This document shows, piece by piece, positions 34,312 through 43,219 of a stretch of DNA of 64,000 nucleotides. The stretch is from Nitrospirales bacterium (lineage in GTDB: Bacteria; Nitrospirota; Nitrospiria; Nitrospirales; UBA8639). The stretch spans positions 1 to 64,000 of the forward strand of contig JALDRK010000011.1 of assembly GCA_031315915.1 (NCBI GenBank), written 5' to 3'. The notes under the pieces were generated by a model. It saw nothing but the letters and a program-made list of their open reading frames with translations, did not search any database and was not told where the DNA came from. Position 1 is the stretch's first letter. Every line of letters starts with the position of its first letter. The translations under genes were made by a program, and so were the position numbers.

Positions 34312-35349
34312 TTACAAAGAACAAGCAGATTCGACCGGATCTACGGAAGTAGAAGAAAATTTTGTGAGTAATTGTTGAAATGTGTGATGGGCTTTTTCAT
34401 ACCGTGGATGAAGGGATTTGAGTTTGCTTAGGGTGGACAATGCCTGGTGTATTTGTCCGGTTTCGACAAACAGGGTGGCCAAGTGCAGCCACCCTGAAAG
34501 ATGATGAGGGTTGTGCTCAACAAGAATTTGCAGGGTCTTGATCGCCTCTTGGGTTTGTCCTTCAGCAAAACGACGGTCGGCAAAATGTGAATACATCTGT
34601 AACTCGAAAGAGGAGAATGCATCAGAAATGGGACCCAATTCGAAGCATTCTAAGGATGTACTTTTTCCCGCAGGGAGAGCGAAATTTTTCTCATTGTTTA
34701 TGGTCATGATAAAGTCATGATCCTGGGCTTGGGTGAGGTCTTTGGTGCTGTATGGAGAGGCCAAATTCATCAAAAATCCGTTTCGGTGCAATTTTTCACA
34801 GAGCTCCAACACAGTGTAGCGTCTTATACCTATGGTATCTTCAGCGCACGTATCTAAAAAGGGGCCCAAGGGAAGTTGGAAGAGAAAATAACCGTGCGGT
34901 TTGAGAATACGATGGACTTCCTTTAAATAACATTCAAACACGGGGCGAGGCATATGTTGAAATGCCACATAAGAATACACAAGATCAAAATAGTGATCCG
35001 GGAAATCCTGGAGGTCGACTCCTGATGTTTCATGGGTGGCGATATTGGGATGTTCCGCCAGCCAAATTTTGCTTTGAGCAATCATTTCGGATGAAACATC
35101 TACGCCAATGAGTTCAGTAAAGTAAGGAGCCAACGGCTTGAGGACTCGTCCAATGCCACATCCAATATCCATGACTCTCCAGGAGCGGGCGTGCCGTCCG
35201 TGAAGTTTCCTAAGAAGCGAATGGGCAGTGGCTTCTCCTGATCGAGTGAAGATCTTTTCAGAATGATAATCCTCGGTGGCTATCCAAAATCGCGCATGAT
35301 GTTGGGCACGGCGATCCCAATCGCGCTTCATTTTTTCAGAAAGATTCAT
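34312..35349 (-). CDS. SAM-dependent methyltransferase with C-terminal TPR region
   Basis: 345 residues. Class I Rossmann methyltransferase with SAM motif MDIGCGIGR (60-68) and the post-motif acidic GVDVSSEMI, similar to methyltransferase type 11. From about 255 there are two helical repeats of TPR character (LQILVEHNPHHLSGWLHLA and STLSKLKSLHPRYEKAH), likely for protein contact. GAGGT lies ten bases before the ATG. Substrate unknown; a TPR fused to a methyltransferase suggests a protein or glycan target. Confidence 0.82.
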   Translation of the reverse strand: MNLSEKMKRDWDRRAQHHARFWIATEDYHSEKIFTRSGEATAHSLLRKLHGRHARSWRVMDIGCGIGRVLKPLAPYFTELIGVDVSSEMIAQSKIWLAEHPNIATHETSGVDLQDFPDHYFDLVYSYVAFQHMPRPVFECYLKEVHRILKPHGYFLFQLPLGPFLDTCAEDTIGIRRYTVLELCEKLHRNGFLMNLASPYSTKDLTQAQDHDFIMTINNEKNFALPAGKSTSLECFELGPISDAFSSFELQMYSHFADRRFAEGQTQEAIKTLQILVEHNPHHLSGWLHLATLFVETGQIHQALSTLSKLKSLHPRYEKAHHTFQQLLTKFSSTSVDPVESACSL

Positions 35350-36557
35350 CAGTCGCTTTACCTCAAAAATTAGAAAGACAATGGGTGTGGCACCGTCTCC
35401 ACGATAAAAAATAGATGGGAAGCGGAAACTTGCAAACCGGAAAGGAGTAAAAAATTGTCAATTTTCCAGAACAAAGCTTTTCAAGTAGTTTCAATGTGTT
35501 GGAGATAGCAAAATGGTTGCCAGTTACGAATCGAAAAAACAGAACCGAAAATTGATCCGGAAATGTCAATAAATTCTGAAAAGTGAATTTTCATAGGCTG
35601 AAAGATAAAACTCTTTTTCAGCCAGTCTAGGTAAGAGTTGGTCGATTTGCAGGCAAGCTCTGCCCAGGAGAGCCTGGAGAGAGGGCAGGAAAACGGAAAA
35701 GACAGGAAAGGTGTCATCAACTAAAGAGATTGATTGTCCGAGTTGGCTGAAAAGGACCTTCTGGTGGATTCTTCTTCATTGTTATTTTGGAGACTTCTTC
35801 AGGTTTTTATCTCCATTGCGGATGCAGAGGCTGCCACAGCCAGATTTTGAGGGGATAGGTCGGCAGGAACAGGAGCGGCATGACGAATTTGTTGCGCTTT
35901 CCGTATCGTGGCATTTGGGTTGTCTGGGAGAGAGGAAGTATCAATATTGGCTTCTCTTCTATGGCATGCCGTTTCCCATCGGGCCCGGTTTGGTAGGAAA
36001 ATTAATACCTCCAGTGGCCAATCCTCCGGCTGCTCCTAGGCGAGCCTGTTCGTGCCTGCAAATTTCTTGATCACGAATTTTTCATTTCATCGAGTCGGTT
36101 TGGATCTCATCTTGTGTGGGCTCATCAGGGGAGTTGAGGGATCGCTGGATTGTTTGAGCGCCGGAGTTTGAGGGAAAAATGCTGGGCAGTAAAGGATTCA
36201 ACGCGTATAGGGAGATACCTGATAGGGGCACTATCGGAGCGTGAGATGAAAAATTGACATGGGACGGCTACATTAAGTACGAATCGTATGTCCTCTGGGC
36301 GTGGGGTATGTAAACGAGACCGTGTTTTTAAGTAAAATATTTCAGGTAAATTATTCTAAGCACTATGGTCTTTCCATTCAATACAAGCGAGGACTAAATC
36401 GATAAAGGAGCCATGGGTTTTCTGATAGTAAACAGATACAAATGTAGTAGGAGAGAGTATTTTTGTGAGTCTTTACTCGATACTGAGTACTCAAGCAGTC
36501 TTCAAATTCGTAGGGGTATCAGAAAAATAGACCTTTTATTCCAATAGAGATGTCGTT
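35350..36557. other. 1.2-kb region without convincing genes
   Basis: The longest gap in the window. ORFs present (for example 35711-36070 on the plus strand) lack a ribosome site, show no recognisable domain and have unlikely composition. No tRNA, repeat family or mobile-element end is visible. It may hold a decayed gene or non-coding RNA. Confidence 0.45.
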
Positions 36558-36815
36558 CTATTTGCAGTGACGCCTCAGTTTCTTAATTATGCTTTCTGGC
36601 TCTATGACAGGCTTTTGTGTCCACAAAGTCAGGACGCTCAATAAGATGGTGAGGATAACCAGTAAGATAAGGGTGGTTGTCGTATCTGGCCGGTTCAATT
36701 GGTCCAGATAGAGATTTTGGACGCTGGTTAGCACCTGATTTGCGGCCGACACTCCACCTAATAACATCATGGTCATCATAGAACCAATCACCATTCCACC
36801 AAATATTTTTAACAT
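36558..36815 (-). CDS. Small two-helix membrane protein
   Basis: 85 residues. AAGGAGC seven bases before the ATG. Hydrophobic segments at about 5-25 (GGMVIGSMMTMMLLGGVSA, possibly a signal) and 46-66 (TTLILLVILTILLSVLTLW), then a basic tail ending KKLRRHCK. Not recognised as a family. Solitary, upstream of a receiver gene on the same strand but 300 bases apart. Confidence 0.65.
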   Translation of the reverse strand: MLKIFGGMVIGSMMTMMLLGGVSAANQVLTSVQNLYLDQLNRPDTTTTLILLVILTILLSVLTLWTQKPVIEPESIIKKLRRHCK

Positions 36816-37124
36816 GTCATGCTCCTTCTAAGGACAACTTAAGAAAATGGAAAATATTTCCCCCAATTGCACGTTTCTTTGCAGATTTCCGGTTCCCAGC
36901 ATTTGGCCAGGCATGATCAATGTGCATAGAGAAAATCTCTCTGATTGTTGTAAGACACTTTATTCAGGAACCGGCAGTTCTGAAATACCGAAGATGAGGT
37001 AGGCAAGTACAGCGAAAGGCGTAGATTAGAGTTTTTATGTGTTTTTGCGTTGCCCATTCCAATGGGGAATGATAAAACGGTGAAAATGAATGGAAAGAAA
37101 GTCCGTGGAAAGAAGTAGGCGAGT
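36816..37124. other. Intergenic region, receiver gene to small membrane protein
   Basis: No gene, clear terminator or repeat seen. The promoter of the small membrane gene (minus strand) should lie at the left side of this stretch. Confidence 0.35.
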
Positions 37125-37508
37125 CTAGCGATCCAAGGCAAGCTGGACCATGGAAACAAACTCACTGAAATTGCAGGGTTTATCTAAAATGGCGAATACT
37201 CCTGCCTGCCGGGCACGGGCTTTGTCGGGATCATCTAAATTTCCACTTAAAAGAATGACTGGCGGGGTAGGAAAGTTTTGTTGCCTTTGGAGTTGATCGA
37301 TAAAATCAAGTCCCCCCAAAACAGGCATTTGGTTGTCGCTCACAATAAGATCGGCATGATCTTTGGAGAGCCATTGAAGGGCTTCTTCCCCATTTGTGAC
37401 TTCCTGACAGTCGAACCCTTGTGACTCCAGGACCATTCGCAAGGCTTCCCGGGCATTCCGGTCGTCATCGACCAATAACACTTTTTTAGAAATTGGGGAG
37501 GTCATCAT
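37125..37508 (-). CDS. Single-domain response regulator (CheY-like receiver)
   Basis: 127 residues, a receiver domain with nothing after it. Phosphorylation-site set: acidic VDDD (13-16), Asp58 in LIVSDNQMP, the switch Ser in LLSGN and Lys in ILDKP. No kinase gene is adjacent, so it is an orphan. It resembles the receiver at 62390 (both have GVFAIL-D/E-KP), suggesting paralogues. Output is presumably by protein contact. Confidence 0.9.
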   Translation of the reverse strand: MMTSPISKKVLLVDDDRNAREALRMVLESQGFDCQEVTNGEEALQWLSKDHADLIVSDNQMPVLGGLDFIDQLQRQQNFPTPPVILLSGNLDDPDKARARQAGVFAILDKPCNFSEFVSMVQLALDR

Positions 37509-37676
37509 AAGAAAGCCGTCTAGTCTGAGGGGGATATCTCATTATTCCTTAACCCTAATCCATTGCAGGGTGCGTCGGTCTATCCTCCAAATGGCCTAGC
37601 ATTATCCAATTTCTAGGGGTTCATTTTTGAGAGCGCAGGGAAACGGCTCTTTCGTGTTGTAGAAGTCAAGATTTTT

Positions 37677-37919
37677 TTATTGGGCTGAAGCGGGAACTTG
37701 CTGCCAGCCCTTTCTTTCCATGCATCCTTCAAAGGTATAAACCTGTTTTGGCATACCGCTCTCTCCCGCCCCTAATAAAGCCCGTTGACAAGCCTCTTTG
37801 TCACTGGAAAAGGATGTTGCCGTCGCCCCAGGCCTATACCATTTAACGGATGTGGAAGAACAGCCGGCGAAGGAGCATAAGAGTAATGACAAAACAACCC
37901 AGACTAAAGTGTTGAACAT
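37677..37919 (-). CDS. Small lipoprotein
   Basis: 80 residues from the ATG at 37919 with GAAGGAG upstream. The lipobox LLCSFAGC places the lipidated Cys near residue 20. The mature part SSTSVKWYRPGATATSFSSDKEACQRAL and a later EGCMERKGWQQV pattern recur in many small lipoproteins of unknown role, with two conserved Cys that could pair. Solitary gene. Confidence 0.75.
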   Translation of the reverse strand: MFNTLVWVVLSLLLCSFAGCSSTSVKWYRPGATATSFSSDKEACQRALLGAGESGMPKQVYTFEGCMERKGWQQVPASAQ

Positions 37920-38055
37920 TTTATCTTCATCTCCTTCACAAGAATCAGACCTCCAAGGGAAGAGGAATATAAACACTTTGGGAAATTATTTCAATTCAAA
38001 AAGATTCAGATAGCTCGAATGGTAAAGATACGATTGGCTTTTGCGGCTTTGGGTG

Positions 38056-38841
38056 TCAGATGGGCTCACTCAATTGTCTAAGGGCCCATGATGCCCAGAA
38101 GTGAACGGTAGGGGTTGGATCGGTGTCTCGAGATTGTTGGAGGGCGGATATTTCTCCCTTTCCTCCCAATTTCCCAAGACGGTAGGCGGCTTCCGCTCTC
38201 ACTCTCACATTAGGGTCCTGAAGAAGGAGTGTACGTAAGACCGGTAGCCCTCGGGGGTCTCCCAATTCTCCTAACCCTGCCACAGCCGTTTGTCGGATCA
38301 ATGGAGTTTGGCTTTGAGTAGCTTCGAGAAAAATTTCATAAGAAAAGGGGAAGGAAAAATGAGACAGTGCCTGAATAATGGCTTGTTGAGTGGAAGGTGT
38401 GGCAATATTCAACGCTTCCTCTAAGACTTGCAAGACATCTTCGGAAGCCGGAGTTCGACCCAGAGCCAATGCTGCCGTTTGTTTCACCTGCTCCGAGGGA
38501 TCCGCTAACGATTGAACCAATGCAACGATCGCTTCTTGGCTAAGATGGTCTCCGAGGTTCCCTAAAGCCCAGGCACTCCATTGGCGAACTTCCTCATCCT
38601 GGTCGGCCAGCGATTCGATTAACCCTGTAACAGAGGTCGGATCGGAAATCTTACCAAGGGATAACGCGGCGGTTCGGCGAATCTCAGCTTGGGGATCATG
38701 AAGGAGTTTAACTAATTGTTGGCTGACCTTGTCCGGGGGGTCTGGGGGAGTCTCTTGAATACAGCCGGTGGCTAAAATCCATGTTGCACAGAAAAGGGTA
38801 AATCCGAAAACATGAGAAAGGTAGGAGGGCACGCCTGCCAC
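38056..38841 (-). CDS. HEAT-repeat lipoprotein
   Basis: About 261 residues. A hydrophobic start (FGFTLFCATWILATGC) ends at a lipobox Cys, followed by PDPPDKVSQQLVKLL. The remainder is five to six HEAT/PBS-lyase-type repeats (for example IRRTAALSLGKISD and VRQWSAWALGNLGD), a superhelical scaffold. The start is uncertain: GTG at 38841 or 38832 seem best, because ATG-less frame extends back into the tatA gene. It begins right after the TatA stop, so it is probably co-transcribed with it. Confidence 0.75.
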   Translation of the reverse strand: MAGVPSYLSHVFGFTLFCATWILATGCIQETPPDPPDKVSQQLVKLLHDPQAEIRRTAALSLGKISDPTSVTGLIESLADQDEEVRQWSAWALGNLGDHLSQEAIVALVQSLADPSEQVKQTAALALGRTPASEDVLQVLEEALNIATPSTQQAIIQALSHFSFPFSYEIFLEATQSQTPLIRQTAVAGLGELGDPRGLPVLRTLLLQDPNVRVRAEAAYRLGKLGGKGEISALQQSRDTDPTPTVHFWASWALRQLSEPI

Positions 38842-38848
38842 AAAGTTA

Positions 38849-39640
38849 CTAGGCAGAACCGGATGGTTCTTTGGGGGGAGCAGATTGCTTGGCGACTTCA
38901 ATAGTATCTTGCATTTCTTTTTCGGCTGCCTGAAGTTCAGCTTGGATAGACCGCATTTGAGGATCAACCGAATTTCGAATATCGGCCGCAGCATCTTTAA
39001 AGGTACGGACGGTACTGCCTAAGCTTTCTCCCAAAGACTGCATATCTTGGGCCGCGAATTCCGACTTTTTGGCCTTCAAGGCAGCTTGCTGTGCTTGGAC
39101 GCGAGCCACAGCCTCTTTATTCACAACAGCCGCAGGTCGTTTTGCCAAGGGTTTGGCCTGGGCTGCTTGAGGTAATCGTGGGTATTGGGATGAGACAACT
39201 GGAGGAGGGGCGGCTTGGCGATCTTCCATGGTCATCGGAGAGTTCTCGGAACCCTGAGACGTTGAAGGCTGAGAAGGTGACGATGCGGCTTTCTTCGGTG
39301 TCACGACCTGAGGTCCTGCACCTTGATAGAGAAGGGCGGCCGTAGTGCCGGGTGTCATCTCAGGACCGGGTTGATAGGGCTGATTTTTGGGAGGAGCAGG
39401 TGGAGCATCCTGTTGCTGGGCAATTGGGGGAGAGGCTCCAGTCTCGGCAGATTGTGGAGGTTTGGCTGGTTCAGGGACATTGGGATCGATTTCTGGAGGA
39501 ATTTCACTAACTTCTTTTTTGAATCCTTTCAGAGCTTTTCCCACACCTTCTCCGATTTGGGGCAATCGTCCCGCCCCGAAAATGATGAGGATTATCACAA
39601 GGATAATCATTAACTCTGAAAAGCCCATCGTCCCAAACAC
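38849..39640 (-). CDS. Twin-arginine translocase TatA/TatB-family protein, long C-terminal tail
   Basis: 263 residues. The first 50 ([19 protein letters not shown], then [19 protein letters not shown]) are a typical TatA membrane helix, hinge and amphipathic helix. A 200-residue tail, rich in Pro, Gln and Ala with a helical end, is far longer than usual TatA (60-90 residues). GTG start at 39640 with AAGGA at seven bases; promoter at 39691-39719. The tail makes TatB-like roles possible. tatC is not in the window. Confidence 0.85.
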   Translation of the reverse strand: MFGTMGFSELMIILVIILIIFGAGRLPQIGEGVGKALKGFKKEVSEIPPEIDPNVPEPAKPPQSAETGASPPIAQQQDAPPAPPKNQPYQPGPEMTPGTTAALLYQGAGPQVVTPKKAASSPSQPSTSQGSENSPMTMEDRQAAPPPVVSSQYPRLPQAAQAKPLAKRPAAVVNKEAVARVQAQQAALKAKKSEFAAQDMQSLGESLGSTVRTFKDAAADIRNSVDPQMRSIQAELQAAEKEMQDTIEVAKQSAPPKEPSGSA

Positions 39641-39954
39641 GTGCTAATCCTTCTTGGTTTTTGCCATACTGTGGTCCAAAGCCTCTTTCGACTCTATCTT
39701 CCCTGATTGACAGTGTCAACCCAAATAGGGTAGTCTTCACAGAGGCTAGAGAATGGAATTTCTTGCCTAAACGGTCTGGGTACAAACTCATTCCGAACAT
39801 ACAATATGTCTCTCCTCACCACACCAAAAATACCTCTTTTTCGCATTACGCTATTTTATGGTCCTGAAGCGGTTGCCGGTGCTTCCAATACAATACACTG
39901 TGTCTTTAATGTCAAAAAAGAAGCTGGAAGGGTGGTGTCCAAGTTGGCATTCAA
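39641..39954. other. Divergent intergenic region upstream of tatA
   Basis: Contains the tatA promoter (39691-39719). Nothing else is supported; the plus-strand gene at 39955 has no clear promoter. Confidence 0.45.
39691..39719 (-). promoter_or_regulatory. Sigma-70-type promoter of tatA
   Basis: Minus strand: perfect TTGACA (39714-39719), 17-base spacer, TAGAGT (39691-39696; 4 of 6), about 50 bases before the GTG start. The -35 is part of the small palindrome TTGACACTGTCAA (39707-39719). Confidence 0.65.
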
Positions 39955-40281
39955 TTGAACAGCTCTCAATTAGAGATACTGAATCAGCGATTCAATTATG
40001 GTCCTTGGCTAATCCAAGTTCTTCAAACTATTCCAGATGAAGATCGTCAGATCTACCAACAAAAGGCAGAAGATCTTTTCACTCAATTGATTTGCTTCTA
40101 CAAATTGCAGGAATATATTCGTCAGGGTATTCGACAGGAAAACGTTCAGGTGAGCCCAGAACAGCTTTTCCCAGAAACCCAGGAGGTTGTCTATCAGGAA
40201 ATGGAAGAAATTAAACGGCAAATCCTGGTTGAGTTGGATATTGTGGAGGGTGTTGATACACGACATACCTCTGAGGCATAG
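39955..40281 (+). CDS. Hypothetical helical protein
   Basis: 108 residues, starting at TTG 39955, the only start after the in-frame stop at 39907 unless a later codon is used. Sequence is strongly helical and charged (IPDEDRQIYQQKAEDLFTQ, then EEIKRQILVELDIVEG), as in real small proteins, but no family is recognised and the ribosome site is poor. It lies 107 bases before the gene at 40389. Confidence 0.45.
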   Translation: MNSSQLEILNQRFNYGPWLIQVLQTIPDEDRQIYQQKAEDLFTQLICFYKLQEYIRQGIRQENVQVSPEQLFPETQEVVYQEMEEIKRQILVELDIVEGVDTRHTSEA

Positions 40282-40388
40282 AGTTTGCTATAATCCATGA
40301 GGTTAATGTTGACGTGGGGCTAAGGCTTTCTTGGGCTCTAAATGTAAATGCATAACGGCGATTGACTGGACAAAAGGAGGGCATACTT

Positions 40389-40787
40389 ATGAGGAACAAA
40401 GGGTTTTTCGGGCAGTTGATGAAATGTGGAATTAGTATAGTGATCTGTTTGGCATTCGTCGGGGTGACAGTAGTGGGCTTGCCGAGTGTCAGTCTGGCTG
40501 CCGAAGAAGAGAGTTCGGAAGGCAATGAGGCCATGTTGGGATTTGGAAGTGGTCTGCTGACTTTGGTCTATCTGCCGGCGAAGACCGTCTATGCCATATT
40601 GGGATCTGTGGTCAGTGGCATGACCTATGCGGTAACAGGGGGGGACTGGGAAACGGCAAAATCGGTTTTTGAACCGAGCGTGTATGGAACCTATGTGATC
40701 ACTCCGGATCATTTAAAGGGCAATGAACCGGTTCGATTCTATGGTTCTTCTCCCTATCAGGATGAACCACTGATGACTGAAAAATAA
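40389..40787 (+). CDS. Secreted/membrane hypothetical protein
   Basis: 132 residues from the ATG at 40389, which has AAGGAGG upstream. A signal peptide (CGISIVICLAFVGVTVVGL, cleavage near SLAA) is followed by an acidic stretch and a second hydrophobic glycine-rich segment (GFGSGLLTLVYLPAKTVYAI), then VTPDHL-type hydrophilic end. Resembles conserved hypotheticals of this bacterial group; function unknown. A TATAAT at about 40284-40289 may be its -10. Confidence 0.68.
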   Translation: MRNKGFFGQLMKCGISIVICLAFVGVTVVGLPSVSLAAEEESSEGNEAMLGFGSGLLTLVYLPAKTVYAILGSVVSGMTYAVTGGDWETAKSVFEPSVYGTYVITPDHLKGNEPVRFYGSSPYQDEPLMTEK

Positions 40788-40807
40788 AAAGCTGGCGTTT
40801 TTCTCGT

Positions 40808-41563
40808 ATGCAAAAACCTATCATTGGTGTCACACCGGATTTTAATCCGGGAACCCGCAAGGATATGGGTGGGAAGGAACCTACCTATTTTTTGAGAGCA
40901 CGATATCTCCAAGCGATACAAGAAACAGGGGGGGTACCGATTGTACTTCCCCTGGTAAAAGGTCAAGGACATCATCGACAGTTGCTGAAGCGGATCGATG
41001 GTCTGTTAGTGACTGGAAGCGGATGGGATCTTGCCCCGGAACTCTATGGGGAACGCCAACAATTCACCTTCCAACGGATGAGCGAAGAAAGAGCTCAATT
41101 GGAATTAGGACTTTCCCGCCTTGCCTTTTCATTGAAAGTGCCCACGTTGGGAATTTGTGGTGGCATGCAATCCATGAATGTCGCGTTGGGGGGTACGCTT
41201 ATCCAGGACATTCCTTCTCAGGTTCACACCCGACTTCAGCATAGTCCTAAAAAATCCGCCACGAAAATGGCGCACGCCATCCGAATTGAACCCAAGAGTT
41301 CGTTGTGCCGGATCGCAAAAAAACAAACGATTCAGGTCAATTCTTCCCACCATCAATCGGTCAAGGCGGTGCCAGACATTTTCCAGGTTACTGCCACGAC
41401 TTCGGACGGGGTTATTGAAGCCTTCGAAGCGGAATCCCATCCCTTCTGGGTTGGTGTACAATGGCACCCGGAATTTTTGTATCGAAAATATCCCATCCAA
41501 AAACGGTTGTTTTCCGCTTTTATTCGAGCGGCCAAACAGTATGGTTCTCAAAAAGGGAATTAA
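40808..41563 (+). CDS. Class I glutamine amidotransferase-like, gamma-glutamyl-GABA hydrolase family
   Basis: 251 residues. Peptidase C26 family: the nucleophile Cys117 in LGICGGMQ, His and Glu in VGVQWHPEF, and an oxyanion TGSGWDL (69-75). These proteins hydrolyse gamma-glutamyl bonds, as PuuD does in putrescine breakdown. No other puu gene is nearby, so the substrate is open. It starts 20 bases after the previous gene with only a weak ribosome site, suggesting coupling. Confidence 0.9.
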   Translation: MQKPIIGVTPDFNPGTRKDMGGKEPTYFLRARYLQAIQETGGVPIVLPLVKGQGHHRQLLKRIDGLLVTGSGWDLAPELYGERQQFTFQRMSEERAQLELGLSRLAFSLKVPTLGICGGMQSMNVALGGTLIQDIPSQVHTRLQHSPKKSATKMAHAIRIEPKSSLCRIAKKQTIQVNSSHHQSVKAVPDIFQVTATTSDGVIEAFEAESHPFWVGVQWHPEFLYRKYPIQKRLFSAFIRAAKQYGSQKGN

Positions 41564-41610
41564 TTCTCTCCTTCCTGCCTTGATCTTGTTCGATCAGCCT
41601 GTTGGAAAAA

Positions 41611-42132
41611 TTAAGACACAGATGAGTCTGGCGGAACAGGATCTCCGGCTGGCTCGGCAGGCTGAATGGCCGGTGCTGTCTTGGCAACTTCGGGTTGGCC
41701 CGTGGATTTGACGGCTGCCTCGGATTTGGGTGTGGGGGGAGTGGCCGGTTTGGGCGGAGGAGGAGGTTTGGGTTTTTCGGGTTTAATCCCGCCCTCCCAA
41801 TTAGGGCCGTGGTACATTTCGTCGGCTAATCCTGTCTGTTTCCATTTAGCCTCAAAGTCGGCTGCAGCTTTATTAGGTGTTTCTCCCACCCCTACCGTCC
41901 TATTCCAAGGATATATCCGAGGGGAAATCTGACAGATGGACCCTTCTTGTCGCATATATAGGGCGATGGGATTTCCCCGATAAGGACCCAAGATGATATG
42001 TACCGTTCCTACTAATTCCGGTAAAGATTCCATACACCAACCTGAAAACTGAAAATGAGGCAAAAAATTAAAAGTTTGGTATAGTGCCATAGCCCTATCG
42101 GTAGTGCAAGATGGACCCAGATCCAAAGGCAT
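41611..42132 (-). CDS. Hypothetical protein with proline-rich C-terminus
   Basis: Up to 173 residues. An N-terminal globular part (GTVHIILGPYRGNPIALYMR, ISPRIYPWNRTVGVGETP) precedes a tail of prolines and lysines (KPKPPPPPKPATPPTPK) like linkers of envelope proteins, yet no signal peptide is seen. Start uncertain (42132, 42090 or later Met), since no ribosome site is good. Not recognised. Convergent with the amidotransferase gene. Confidence 0.55.
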   Translation of the reverse strand: MPLDLGPSCTTDRAMALYQTFNFLPHFQFSGWCMESLPELVGTVHIILGPYRGNPIALYMRQEGSICQISPRIYPWNRTVGVGETPNKAAADFEAKWKQTGLADEMYHGPNWEGGIKPEKPKPPPPPKPATPPTPKSEAAVKSTGQPEVAKTAPAIQPAEPAGDPVPPDSSVS

Positions 42133-42188
42133 GATTTCTGAATTCAGATTATGAAGACGAATGAGGAAAGTGAGGGGAATGGGAGAAG

Positions 42189-42686
42189 TTATCGGGATAC
42201 GATGGGGGCTGGATTAGGGTCAGGTTCGGCCTTTTTGAGGAGAAACAAGGCCAGCATTAGTATAAAAATGACCACGACGTGAAGGCCCATATCCAACAGG
42301 TAATGACGGAAGACTTCCTCAGGGACAGTGGATTGGTGGGAAAATTCCGCGCCGGCCGTCAAGATCCGTCTGACCGATGCAATGACACCGACATGAAGGA
42401 AGGGTTCCAAGCGAATACGGTCCGAATGCAGAAATCCAAGGACTGTTCGAAACAGTTCCAACAAGATAATGACCAATAAGAGATCGTTCAGTAAGGTGAT
42501 TGTGGCAGGAAGAAATGCCTGTTGCACCGATTGGGCATAGGCATACCAACTGTACCCGAACACCAGCATGCCCACGAATAAAAAACTGAGGCAGGCCGTG
42601 ATATAGCCCCAGCGATCCAGCCACTGCATCCACCGGACCCATTCTTTAATCGATTCCGGTGTCCAGCCCAGCATGGAATTTTTCAT
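42189..42686 (-). CDS. PsiE-family integral membrane protein
   Basis: 165 residues with four hydrophobic segments (about 30-50, 65-88, 98-112 and 135-155). The segment LLLVIILLELFRTVLGFL followed by RIRLEPFLHVGVIASVRRIL is the pattern of the phosphate-starvation-inducible PsiE family. Function in the family is unknown. It starts three bases after the stop of the CCG-repeat gene with no ribosome site of its own, so the two proteins are probably made together. Confidence 0.82.
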   Translation of the reverse strand: MKNSMLGWTPESIKEWVRWMQWLDRWGYITACLSFLFVGMLVFGYSWYAYAQSVQQAFLPATITLLNDLLLVIILLELFRTVLGFLHSDRIRLEPFLHVGVIASVRRILTAGAEFSHQSTVPEEVFRHYLLDMGLHVVVIFILMLALFLLKKAEPDPNPAPIVSR

Positions 42687-42689
42687 GTA

Positions 42690-43076
42690 TTAGGCCGTTC
42701 CACTTTGTGAGGTATTGCCCTCGTCCTGTGACCGCATTTGGCCGAAGGATAAATCTTGCATGGCCCCCGCCCGAATAGAGTTTCCGCAACAGAGAATCTC
42801 CTGGAAGCCGGCTCCACCATTCATGATCATCAACCGTAGCCCGCAGGAATCCTGACTAACCTTTTTCTCATCCAGGGTCATGCCGTTCAGTAGTTGCCCT
42901 CTTTTTCTTCCCCGCCCTTGGATAAGGGTGGGGACAATGTCTTCTTCGGTCAATTCGTGTCCGCAGCAGATAATTTTTTCAAACCCTTCTCCTCCGTTCA
43001 TGACCTTCAAGACCAACCCACAAGAATCGGGAAACCGTTTATGCTCGTCAATGATGTCCCCTTTTTTGAGTGCCAT
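42690..43076 (-). CDS. Tandem-repeat cysteine protein (DSCGL...CCG repeats)
   Basis: 128 residues from the ATG at 43076 with AGAGGAGA upstream; the frame is open to 43157. Two copies of a 30-residue unit (about 10-40 and 69-99) share DSCGL, MNGGxGF and a CCG end: Cys19, 37, 38 and Cys78, 96, 97. The six Cys in fixed places suggest a metal or redox site, but no known family is recognised. No signal peptide, so cytosolic. Coupled to the PsiE-like gene that follows. Confidence 0.72.
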   Translation of the reverse strand: MALKKGDIIDEHKRFPDSCGLVLKVMNGGEGFEKIICCGHELTEEDIVPTLIQGRGRKRGQLLNGMTLDEKKVSQDSCGLRLMIMNGGAGFQEILCCGNSIRAGAMQDLSFGQMRSQDEGNTSQSGTA

Positions 43077-43219
43077 AGCCTCTCTCCTCTTAATGAATAT
43101 CACATGATGCAGATTAAGAAAGGTAAGATCATTTTTCTTGTTGCAATTCATCAACAAGGTAGCTAAGCAAATTAATCAGCAGAAAGTCCAGCAATGCGGA
43201 ACTCTGCTCACCGTAAGAA

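Noticed and set aside
35711..36070. 119-codon plus-strand ORF as a gene
   Set aside because: No ribosome site, odd composition and no recognisable domain.
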